Origin: Lachnospiraceae bacterium
GTDB taxonomy: Bacteria > Bacillota > Clostridia > Lachnospirales > Lachnospiraceae
NCBI GenBank assembly: GCA_009774145.1
Contig: VSND01000031.1
Span: forward strand, 1,735-6,882
Direction: 5' to 3'
Length of the DNA: 5,148 nt
Shown: one piece after another, positions 1 through 5,148 of the stretch
Layout: every line of letters starts with the position of its first letter
Numbering within the stretch: the first letter of the stretch is position 1
The notes under the pieces: model-generated
What the model was told of the DNA's origin: nothing
The model's database searches: none
Seen by the model: the letters and a program-made list of their open reading frames with translations, nothing else
Translations under genes and position numbers: made by a program

Positions 1-422
1 ACACTTTCCGAATCGGAGTCGCTTGCACTGTCCGCATCGGATTCCGCATCGGACACGCTTTCAGAAGTTTCCTCAGTCACACTGTCAGAGGAAGCTTCTG
101 TCTCGGAAGTCTGATCCTCCTCAGACTCTGCTGCGCTGTCTGATTCAGCTTCCGTCTCTGCTGCAGTTTCCGATTCTACTGTGGTTTCCGATTCAACCTC
201 TGTTTCAACTGTATTTTCAGAATCAACTGTCTCTTCCACTGTTTCAGACGCAGTCTCGCTGGTCGCTGCCTCTTCGAATTCTTCCTCTTCATCCTGAGAC
301 GCTTCAATCTCAAGCTCTTCTGCGTATACCACATCCATATCGGTGATCATTCCTGCTCCGCCAAGCGCTGCTCCAAATGCGAAAGCGCTTTTCAGAACGC
401 CGTTAACTTTCTTCTGCTTCAT
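1..422 (-). CDS. Secreted Ser/Glu-rich protein, N-terminal 140 residues (partial)
   Basis: The reading frame is open from an ATG at 422 to the left edge, so only the N-terminus (140 complete codons) is visible. Residues 1-34 form a Gram-positive signal peptide: a basic start (MKQKKVNGVLK), a small hydrophobic core rich in Ala and Gly (about 12-27) and a VYA cleavage site before E35. From residue 35 on the chain is almost only Glu, Ser, Thr, Asp, Ala and Val in irregular short repeats such as ESETTVESETAAETE, ending in a Ser-Asp-rich stretch (DADSASDSDSESV). This is typical of the disordered spacer after the signal peptide in large Clostridial cell-surface or secreted proteins. The functional part lies outside the window, so no function can be given. 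The start is supported by an AGAGGG ribosome binding site eight bases upstream and by an extended -10 promoter about 60 bases upstream. The gene points away from the broken ATPase gene at 708. Confidence 0.85.
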   Translation of the reverse strand, partial: MKQKKVNGVLKSAFAFGAALGGAGMITDMDVVYAEELEIEASQDEEEEFEEAATSETASETVEETVDSENTVETEVESETTVESETAAETEAESDSAAESEEDQTSETEASSDSVTEETSESVSDAESDADSASDSDSES

Positions 423-430
423 TCTTAATT

Positions 431-436
431 CCCTCT
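431..436 (-). promoter_or_regulatory. Ribosome binding site of the secreted Ser/Glu-rich protein
   Basis: On the minus strand AGAGGG lies eight bases before the ATG at 422. It fixes this ATG as the start, and the signal peptide begins right there. Confidence 0.7.
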
Positions 437-480
437 ACTTTTCCTTTCTTCTTGGCAGGGTTTCCATTTAACTGTCCTTA

Positions 481-489
481 ATTATAGCA
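481..489 (-). promoter_or_regulatory. Extended -10 promoter for the secreted protein gene
   Basis: The minus strand reads TGCTATAAT: a perfect TATAAT hexamer preceded by the TGn extension. This type of sigma-A promoter does not need a good -35 box, and none stands out at 16-18 bases (a TTGCAG lies only 14 bases upstream). Transcription would start near 474, giving a leader of about 50 bases before the ATG at 422. No hairpin or riboswitch-like structure is evident in that leader. Confidence 0.6.
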
Positions 490-651
490 AAGGGGGTATC
501 CTGCAAACTGACTCTTCAACTGTCTCTTTGCCATAATTTGAAAAAACATGCCTTTCCTGAATGAATCGCGTTATGCGTAATCCCGGGTTTGATCCCATAA
601 ATCAAAAAATATGTTTTCAAAGATGAAGCGTGGTCTGGTCGCAAAAGATGC

Positions 652-680
652 TGGATAGTATTTCAGAAGTATGGTAAGAT
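652..680 (+). promoter_or_regulatory. Possible promoter of the AAA-ATPase-like pseudogene
   Basis: TGGATA (652-657) and TAAGAT (675-680) are 17 bases apart, each matching four of six consensus bases. A TG sits one base before the -10 box (672-673), giving an extended -10. The position, about 28 bases before the ATG at 708, fits. It is a weak match judged by eye, so confidence is modest. Confidence 0.4.
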
Positions 681-690
681 AAAAACAGAC

Positions 691-699
691 GGAGAGGGG
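691..699 (+). promoter_or_regulatory. Ribosome binding site of the AAA-ATPase-like pseudogene
   Basis: GGAGAGGGG ends eight bases before the ATG at 708. The translation start signals of this gene therefore remain intact although the coding region is broken. Confidence 0.6.
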
Positions 700-707
700 T
701 GTGAAAT

Positions 708-2026
708 ATGGCACGAACGGCAGGAATTGGACTGCAGAGTTTTGAAAGGATACAAGAACGTCATTGTTTTTATGTAGATAAGACAACATTTATTAAGGAA
801 TGGTGGGAGAACGAGGATGAGGTTACTCTGATTACCCGTCCCAGAAGATTCGGAAAGACGCTGAACATGAGTATGGTCGAGCAGTTCTTTTCCGTCAAAT
901 ATGCCGGCCGTGGAGAACTGTTTCAGGGACTGTCTGTCTGAGAGGATGAAAAATACAGGAAATTGCAGGGAACTTATCCTGTGATCAGTCTTTCCTTTGC
1001 AGCTGTAAAGGAAAAAGATTATGAGTCTACGGTTCAGAGGATCAACCAGATTCTTACGGACTTGTATTACGAGAACAGTTTTTTGTTGGAGAGCGATTGT
1101 CTGCTTCCGGAAGAAAAGGAAGATTTCCGCCAGGTTTCCAGGGGGATGTCAGAGGTTACGGCAACCATGGCGATTCACCGTCTTTCAAGATATCTGCATA
1201 AATATTATAACAAAAGAGTGATTATTCTTCTGGATGAATATGATACGCCGATGCAGGAGGCCTATATGAATAGCTACTGGGAGGAACTGGTATCCTTTAC
1301 CAGAAGTATGTTTAACGCCGCCTTTAAGACAAATCCTTACCCGGACCGGGCGATTATGACGGGAATCACCAGAGTGAGCCGGAAATCCATTTTTTCTGAC
1401 TTGAACAATTTGAAAATCGTGACAACTACTTCGGACGAATATGCGGATTGTTTTGGATTTACGGAAGAAGAGGTTTTTGCCGTTCTGGATGAATATGGAA
1501 GATCGGACCGGAAACAGGAGGTAAAGAACTGGTACGATGGATTTACCTTTGGAGAACAGACGGATATCTATAATCCCTGGTCTATCTTAAATTATCTGGA
1601 TACAGGGAAGGCCGCCTATTGGGCCAACTCCAGTTCCAACAGGTAGCACTTACCACATTCCGTTCTTTTGATACAGGAAACAAACCCTCTGAAGCTGCGA
1701 AACCGGAACGTTTCTATCACGGTTTTGTCCTGGGACTGCTGGTGGAGCTTGCCGACCGCTATACGGTAATCTCCAACCGGGAGAGCGGCTTTGGCCGGTA
1801 TGATGTCGTGCTGGAGCCAAAAGCAGGAGGCGATGGAATGATTCTGGAGTTTAAGGTGCAGGATGCAGAGGACGAAAAGGAGCTTATGGATACCGTGAAA
1901 GCGGCGCTGAAGCAGAAATATGAGACAGCGCTTATCGCGAAAGGGATTACAAAAGAAAAAATAAGAAAGTACGGGTTTGCTTTTTGCGGGAAAAAAGTTT
2001 TAATTGGGAAACATACACACGCCTGA
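708..2026 (+). pseudogene. Broken AAA-ATPase-like / PD-(D/E)XK nuclease-superfamily gene
   Basis: The concatenated frames match the architecture known as AAA-ATPase_like plus a C-terminal PD-(D/E)XK nuclease-like domain (formerly DUF1703), a family of unknown cellular role that is often multicopy in gut anaerobes. Visible landmarks are the N-terminal FYVDKTTFI block (residues 21-29), a P-loop-like RPRRFGKT (44-51), a Walker B-like IILLDEYD (172-179), the TGITRVSRKS block (218-227), WYDGF (275-279) and YWANSSSN (304-311). The C-terminal part has GRYDVVLEP followed by LEFKV (Asp codon at 1802, Glu codon at 1847, Lys codon at 1853), the D...ExK nuclease signature, and ends FAFCGKKVLIG. Two lesions break it. 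An in-frame TGA at 939-941 (codon 78) stands where relatives have Trp. Near 1638-1645 the frame changes and a block of roughly a hundred or more residues expected between YWANSSSN and VALTTFRSFDTG is missing. From codon 79 to 311 the frame is clean, so decay looks fairly recent. Family assignment is from recall of its motifs. Confidence 0.88.
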
Positions 2027-2092
2027 CTTGCCGGAATGTCAAAAGAATCCGTTCTATGCAAAGGCAATTGAGAGCATGGAAAGCTTAACAGC

Positions 2093-2136
2093 AAAAAACG
2101 CCGCACAGCCTGTAAATAAAAGCTGTGCAGCGTTTT
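2093..2136. terminator. Bidirectional rho-independent terminator between convergent genes
   Basis: AAAACGC-C-GCACAGC (2095-2109) pairs with GCTGTGC-A-GCGTTTT (2122-2136) across a 12-base loop, with a single mismatch in the middle of the stem. Read on the minus strand, the stem is followed by TTTTTT (2098-2093), a good U-tract, and it lies about 35 bases after the regulator stop at 2170. Read on the plus strand the tail is only TTTT then ACAA, so termination of the ATPase pseudogene transcript (stop at 2026) is probably weaker. No other gene is seen in 2027-2169. Confidence 0.85.
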
Positions 2137-2169
2137 ACAATCCTGTTGATGACAGAAGCAGAGGGCGCG

Positions 2170-3039
2170 CTAAAGAACGCTTTCCGACAGTTCCTGCGTC
2201 ATATCTGCGTAATACCACAGCTCTCCCCTGCCGGATTTTCGGATATAGTCCGTCTCGATCCGCTGAAAGATGGAACTGCAGTATTCTTTTTCCGTTTTGA
2301 CCAGCATCAGGATAAAATGCCGGTTTCCGTAGCGGGTATAGGCATCCCCCGTCCGCAGGGAATTCCCGATGGCGCTCTTTAAGATCTGCATCTGCTTCTG
2401 AAGATCCATAGGCTTTGTGCTCTCCTTTTTTCCTTTCTGACTTAAAGTCAGGAACATCAGGAGCGCAGGAAACGTGCTTCGCTCTTTTGCACGTGCGACC
2501 AGACGGCAGTAATCTACAAAACTGGGATAGGTACAGTAATATGCTCCTGCCTTTTCTTCTTCCTGAAAGATCGCCTTCTGGATCTCTTTTCTCCGCATCA
2601 TAAACGCCCGGTCCATCTTGCGCCAGCTTCCCGGATCCACGGAATCCATCCTGTGATTCTCATCCGTCAGCTGCAGTTCTTCAAAGCACTCCTGCATCTC
2701 TTTCATGGGCGGTGTCCCCATCTCTCTGGCATACAGCTCCATCGTTTCATTATATATGTCCAGCGCCTCTTTGTAACGGTACATTTCCAGATTGCACCGG
2801 ATCAGGCTTGTCTGCCAGTTCTCAAAGGGATAGATCGCTGCCGCCCTGGAATAGAGCAGCAGACGATTCTTATAGTTTCTTTCTCTCAGGTATTCCTGTT
2901 CCAGTTCCCGGATCGTCTCCAGGTACAGTTCCTTGTAATAATTGCTCTTATGGTAAAACCACGCATCCGACAGGTTGGCAGGAAGCAGTTCTCCCGTATA
3001 CAGCTCATTCGCCCTGGAAAAAAGCGGAAACCGGTTTAA
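2170..3039 (-). CDS. C-terminal part of the regulator, out of frame with its start
   Basis: The 289 codons from LNRFPLFSRANELYTGE to the TAG at 2170 contain the rest of the BTAD/TPR-like region and the degenerate GGDEF-like domain. No start codon with a convincing ribosome binding site lies at its beginning (the first in-frame ATG of note is at 2784), so it is probably translated only when the G tract has a length that joins it to the upstream part. The lack of any stop codon over 870 bases shows that it is still kept as coding sequence or that the shift is very recent. Confidence 0.6.
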   Translation of the reverse strand, partial: LNRFPLFSRANELYTGELLPANLSDAWFYHKSNYYKELYLETIRELEQEYLRERNYKNRLLLYSRAAAIYPFENWQTSLIRCNLEMYRYKEALDIYNETMELYAREMGTPPMKEMQECFEELQLTDENHRMDSVDPGSWRKMDRAFMMRRKEIQKAIFQEEEKAGAYYCTYPSFVDYCRLVARAKERSTFPALLMFLTLSQKGKKESTKPMDLQKQMQILKSAIGNSLRTGDAYTRYGNRHFILMLVKTEKEYCSSIFQRIETDYIRKSGRGELWYYADMTQELSESVL

Positions 3040-3434
3040 CCCCCCCCCCGGTACATTTTTTGGGCCTTCTCCACCGCCTCTTCAAACAGCCGGGTGTCCA
3101 GTTCCAGCGCAACGCCGCACTGGAAACTGCACATGCCGTCGTTGATCGCCACATATTCCCCATCTGGAAGCCCGCTGGAGATCAGCTGTTTTTTCAGGCG
3201 GTAGATCAGGTTGTTCAGGTTTTTATTACCGTTTGCCATATCCTGTTTTTCATTCCATCCATACAGGTTATCGATCAGTTCGCTTTTGGATATCCCGTTT
3301 TTCAGAGACAGCAGAAGCATCTGCAGAAGACGAACGGATTTGGAACTTCCCATCTTGTTAAAGACAACGGGATCTTCCCCGTAGTACATGGAAAATCCCC
3401 CAAGCATCCGTACCCGCAACACTTTTGAACCCAT
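2170..3434 (-). CDS. SARP/BTAD-type transcriptional regulator, frameshifted at a G10 tract
   Basis: This is one gene in two frames. Residues 5-105 are an OmpR/PhoB-like winged helix of the SARP type: the strand LRVRMLGGFSMYYGE, the helix around RLLQMLLLSL, SKSELIDNLYG, a recognition helix NGNKNLNNLIYRLKKQL, and a wing near YVAINDGMCSF. The bacterial transcriptional activation (BTAD) helical region starts at LELDTRLFEEAVEKA (110-124). It continues after the frameshift with ANELYTGELLP, YYKELYLETIRELEQEYL and the TPR-like EMYRYKEALDIYNETMELY. The C-terminal part resembles a degenerate GGDEF domain. With one extra G (or two fewer) in the run at 3040-3049 the two frames join with no other stop; with 11 G the protein would have 421 residues. 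As written, translation stops after 132 residues. The ATG at 3434 has a strong GGGAGGAG ribosome binding site and lies 18 bases after the surface-protein stop, so the two genes are probably co-transcribed and the surface protein is a likely target or partner (inference). Its own targets cannot be read from the sequence. Confidence 0.85.
2173..2544 (-). other. Degenerate GGDEF-like domain of the regulator
   Basis: Residues about 298-421 of the reconstructed regulator carry the pattern seen in the C-terminus of some Clostridial SARP-type regulators: a strand-helix start (AYYCTYPSFVDYCRLVARA), a central strand ALLMFLTLS, then SLRTGDAYTRYGNRHFILML. In active diguanylate cyclases the corresponding region reads R..D...R.GGDEF. 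Here the signature is RYGNRHF (368-374), so the catalytic GGDEF residues are missing. The domain cannot be expected to make cyclic di-GMP and may instead bind a ligand or mediate dimerisation. The assignment rests on pattern recall. Confidence 0.5.
3036..3434 (-). CDS. Truncated 132-residue SARP product in the present G10 state
   Basis: This is what the sequence as given encodes from the regulator start: the whole winged-helix DNA-binding domain plus the first BTAD helix, then MYRGGG and a TAA at 3036-3038. If the G10 state is real, this short form could still bind DNA but would lack the activation and C-terminal sensory-like domains. Whether it is stable or active is unknown. Confidence 0.6.
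   Translation of the reverse strand: MGSKVLRVRMLGGFSMYYGEDPVVFNKMGSSKSVRLLQMLLLSLKNGISKSELIDNLYGWNEKQDMANGNKNLNNLIYRLKKQLISSGLPDGEYVAINDGMCSFQCGVALELDTRLFEEAVEKAQKMYRGGG
3040..3049 (-). repeat. Homopolymeric tract of ten G (C10 on the plus strand)
   Basis: Ten consecutive C on the plus strand read as G10 in the regulator gene, the only homopolymer of this length in the window. It encodes a poly-glycine stretch in a presumed loop of the BTAD domain. Lengths of 8 or 11 put the two halves of the regulator in frame; 10 does not. A short palindrome (AAACCGGTTT, 3028-3037) lies just beside it. Such tracts mutate by slipped-strand mispairing and are also prone to sequencing error. Confidence 0.9.
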
Positions 3435-3438
3435 AGTT

Positions 3439-3448
3439 CTCCTCCCTC
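3439..3448 (-). promoter_or_regulatory. Ribosome binding site of the SARP-type regulator
   Basis: The 18-base gap after the surface-protein stop reads GAGGGAGGAG on the minus strand, ending four bases before the ATG at 3434 (its GGAGG core is six bases away). This strong site supports that ATG and suggests efficient translation from a shared transcript. Confidence 0.75.
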
Positions 3449-3452
3449 AGGA

Positions 3453-5148
3453 TCACTTTGTGATCTGGAATGACCGGGTAACCGGCAGTGCCTGATAATT
3501 TCCTCCCAGAGTAACTACTGTCATGACATAACGTCCCGGCTCGGTCGGCGGAGTCGTCGTGCTGGAGTAAACTTTCCATTTGCTGGTAAATCCGGAATAC
3601 AGATAATGCACGTTATCCTGGCTGACGGTCACGTCTCCATTGCAGGACAGCGTCACGCCGAAATCAAAGTTTCTGGCGTCTGCAGCGCTGATTTTGCTTC
3701 CCAGATCCTCATTCCAGTTCAGTTTCACACCGGTGGAACGCATCCGGACCAGCAGCGCACCGACTCCGACACCCGTATTGTAATTTTTATTATCCGTGAT
3801 CACGGTCACACTGTACAGACCAGCGCGATTGGGCGCGCCAAAGCCGATTCTGGTGCCGTCCAGGACAGAGGGCATGGCATTGACGACTTTCAGAATCTGT
3901 CCGAACGCTCCGGTGTCCACGCCGATTTTATCCAGAAGCTCCAGAAGCTCTGTACTGTCAAAGAGTTTGCGCAGCTCTCCTACGGTGATTCCATCCTGCA
4001 TCATCCGGCTGAAGCTTCTGCCGGTGATTTTCTCCACCACCGGATCCAGAATCCTGATGAACCGGTTATTGTCGAATTTATCCGGAAGATCCAGATACAG
4101 GCCAAGATTCACATTGCTGGTCGCCCCGGTATAGATCGTGTAAAAGTCAAACTGATCTGCAGGGTCTGTTGTGATAAAGCCTTCCGGCAGCGTCTGATCT
4201 GCGTAAATATTGTCAGAGTGAACGCTGACTTTTACGTTTGCCTTATTGACGGTGACTGTGCCCTCTGCCGCCTGGGAGGGACGGTAGTCGGCATTTCCTT
4301 TATAAACGATCTGTATCTGATGCTGCCCTGCTCCCATGGGTGCGTAGGGAATCCCCAGATATTCGCCGCCTTCTACCGGCATCCACCGTTTGGTGCTGTC
4401 GTTTAAGCTTCCTGCGATCTCTTCCACGCTGCCGCCGATGCCTTCAAGCCCCGGGATCTTATCCAGCAGGCCGCTCAGTTTTCCGGCGTCAAACCGGCTG
4501 TCCAGAACATCGATCTGCGCTTTGTACAGAATCTCGAAACCGGTCAGATCCAGTGTCTCCCTTGCCGGCAGTTCCGAATTTTCCCAGTCAATGGCCTGAG
4601 CAAAGATCGCCTGTTCCATCACTGCGGGATCCATATGGTAGGTGAACGAAGCGCCGTCTCTCACAGCCACGCTGCTGACGATCCGATTGTCAAGAACCGT
4701 CACGTCCATCGTAACGGAATTGCCTCGGTATTCCACCGTGTCGCCGCAGGAGATACGAATCTCCCATGTCCCGTCCCTGAATCCGACCAGCCCGGTTGCG
4801 TCTTTCTCGTTCAGCGGCCTGTAGCTGATGTGAGTGAGTCCGGTCAGATCGGTATTATATTCCACTTTGACTGTTTCATAAGGTACTTCCGGGCTGACGG
4901 AAGCGATCACTGCATCGTAGATGGCTCCCGCTGTCGCATCATAATCATAGCCCTGTTCTTCCGTAAAGACCATTCCCACTTCAAAAGGCCCTTCCTGAAG
5001 TTCAAACTGTACCTGTTCGCGGTCCAGTACTTCCACATCCGCCTGGACAGTCGTAGGCGCATAGAGGCTGCTGCCGGGCCATGAGATCCGGATCGTCTGT
5101 ACACCGGCTGGAATACCAGGATATTCCAGACCGGATACTTTGCCGCCG
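3453..5148 (-). CDS. Large extracellular Ig-like-repeat protein, C-terminal 564 residues (partial)
   Basis: The frame is open from the right edge (first full codon at 5147) to a TGA at 3453-3455; an internal Met codon at 5036 is not a believable start because the frame continues upstream with the same kind of sequence. The protein is mostly beta-strand with recurring Ig-like ends: PAGVQTIRISWPGSSLY (visible residues 13-29), MGAGQHQIQIVYKGNADY followed by GTVTVNKANV, RAGLYSVTVITDNKNY and EPGRYVMTVVTLGGNY (about 536-551). These resemble the YDG/MBG-type Ig-like repeats of bacterial surface proteins. Two Leu-rich helical segments (about 219-250 and 360-430) are inserted between the strands. There is only one Cys pair candidate and no membrane segment. 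The C-terminus ends SFQITK with no LPxTG sorting signal, dockerin or hydrophobic tail, so anchoring, if any, must be elsewhere. It probably acts outside the cell as an adhesin-like or matrix protein (inference). It is followed after 18 bases by the SARP-type regulator. Confidence 0.82.
   Translation of the reverse strand, partial: GGKVSGLEYPGIPAGVQTIRISWPGSSLYAPTTVQADVEVLDREQVQFELQEGPFEVGMVFTEEQGYDYDATAGAIYDAVIASVSPEVPYETVKVEYNTDLTGLTHISYRPLNEKDATGLVGFRDGTWEIRISCGDTVEYRGNSVTMDVTVLDNRIVSSVAVRDGASFTYHMDPAVMEQAIFAQAIDWENSELPARETLDLTGFEILYKAQIDVLDSRFDAGKLSGLLDKIPGLEGIGGSVEEIAGSLNDSTKRWMPVEGGEYLGIPYAPMGAGQHQIQIVYKGNADYRPSQAAEGTVTVNKANVKVSVHSDNIYADQTLPEGFITTDPADQFDFYTIYTGATSNVNLGLYLDLPDKFDNNRFIRILDPVVEKITGRSFSRMMQDGITVGELRKLFDSTELLELLDKIGVDTGAFGQILKVVNAMPSVLDGTRIGFGAPNRAGLYSVTVITDNKNYNTGVGVGALLVRMRSTGVKLNWNEDLGSKISAADARNFDFGVTLSCNGDVTVSQDNVHYLYSGFTSKWKVYSSTTTPPTEPGRYVMTVVTLGGNYQALPVTRSFQITK

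Noticed and set aside
1..270. Repetitive DNA that could suggest a CRISPR array or tandem repeat
   Set aside because: The repeats are short, irregular and follow codon periodicity (GAA, TCT, ACA); there are no constant-length repeats or unique spacers.
23..346. Pro/Leu/Gln/Ser-rich plus-strand frame
   Set aside because: It is the antisense of the Ser/Glu-rich repeats of the secreted protein; its composition is fully explained by that.
588..606. Inverted repeat TTTGAT-N7-ATCAAA in the divergent intergenic region
   Set aside because: The arms are only six bases and AT-rich; it could be an operator, but this is not distinguishable from chance here.
571..789. 72-codon minus-strand frame across the start of the ATPase-like gene
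   Set aside because: It overlaps the promoter and start of the recognised gene and shows no ribosome binding site or family motif.
939..941. TGA read as Trp (alternative genetic code) or as selenocysteine
   Set aside because: TGG is used freely for Trp in the same genes, TGA serves as a normal stop at 3453-3455, the pseudogene has a second independent lesion, and the family has no known selenocysteine at this place.
2712..3428. Long open frame on the plus strand opposite the regulator
   Set aside because: It is antisense to a well-recognised SARP-type gene, has no family-like motifs and no good ribosome binding site.
3606..4406. Long open frames on the plus strand opposite the Ig-like protein (also 4635-5084)
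   Set aside because: The minus-strand protein is clearly real, with repeated Ig-like units. The plus-strand translations are low-information mirror frames, a usual effect in GC-balanced coding sequence.

Overview
The window looks like a chromosomal segment of a gut-type Gram-positive anaerobe, most likely a Lachnospiraceae-like member of the Clostridia. The clues are a mid-range GC content, strong AGGAGG-type ribosome binding sites, a SARP-like regulator of the kind common in that group, and an 'AAA-ATPase-like plus PD-(D/E)XK' gene of a family that is multicopy in gut anaerobes. This is inference from protein style, not a database match.

Layout. Positions 1-422 (minus) hold the start of a secreted protein: a clear signal peptide followed by a Ser/Glu/Thr/Asp/Ala-rich low-complexity stretch that runs off the left edge. 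It has its own extended -10 promoter. Positions 708-2026 (plus) hold a decayed AAA-ATPase-like / PD-(D/E)XK nuclease-superfamily gene, broken by an in-frame TGA where relatives appear to have Trp and by an internal deletion that also shifts the frame. A symmetrical hairpin at about 2093-2136 lies between it and the next, convergent gene and probably terminates from both sides. Positions 2170-3434 (minus) hold a SARP/BTAD-type transcriptional regulator with a degenerate GGDEF-like C-terminal domain. It is split by a frameshift exactly at a run of ten G (minus strand). Positions 3453-5148 (minus) hold the C-terminal 564 residues of a large extracellular-type protein built of Ig-like beta units with inserted helical modules; its start lies off the right edge.

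How the pieces fit. The surface-protein gene and the regulator gene are 18 bases apart on the same strand and look like one transcription unit ending at the hairpin. The most interesting point is the G10 tract. With 8 or 11 G the regulator would read through as a full-length protein (421 residues with 11 G). With the 10 G seen here it stops after 132 residues, just past the DNA-binding domain. This is the signature of a phase-variable (slipped-strand) switch in a regulator linked to a surface protein, although a homopolymer sequencing error or a recent mutation would look the same in one sequence.
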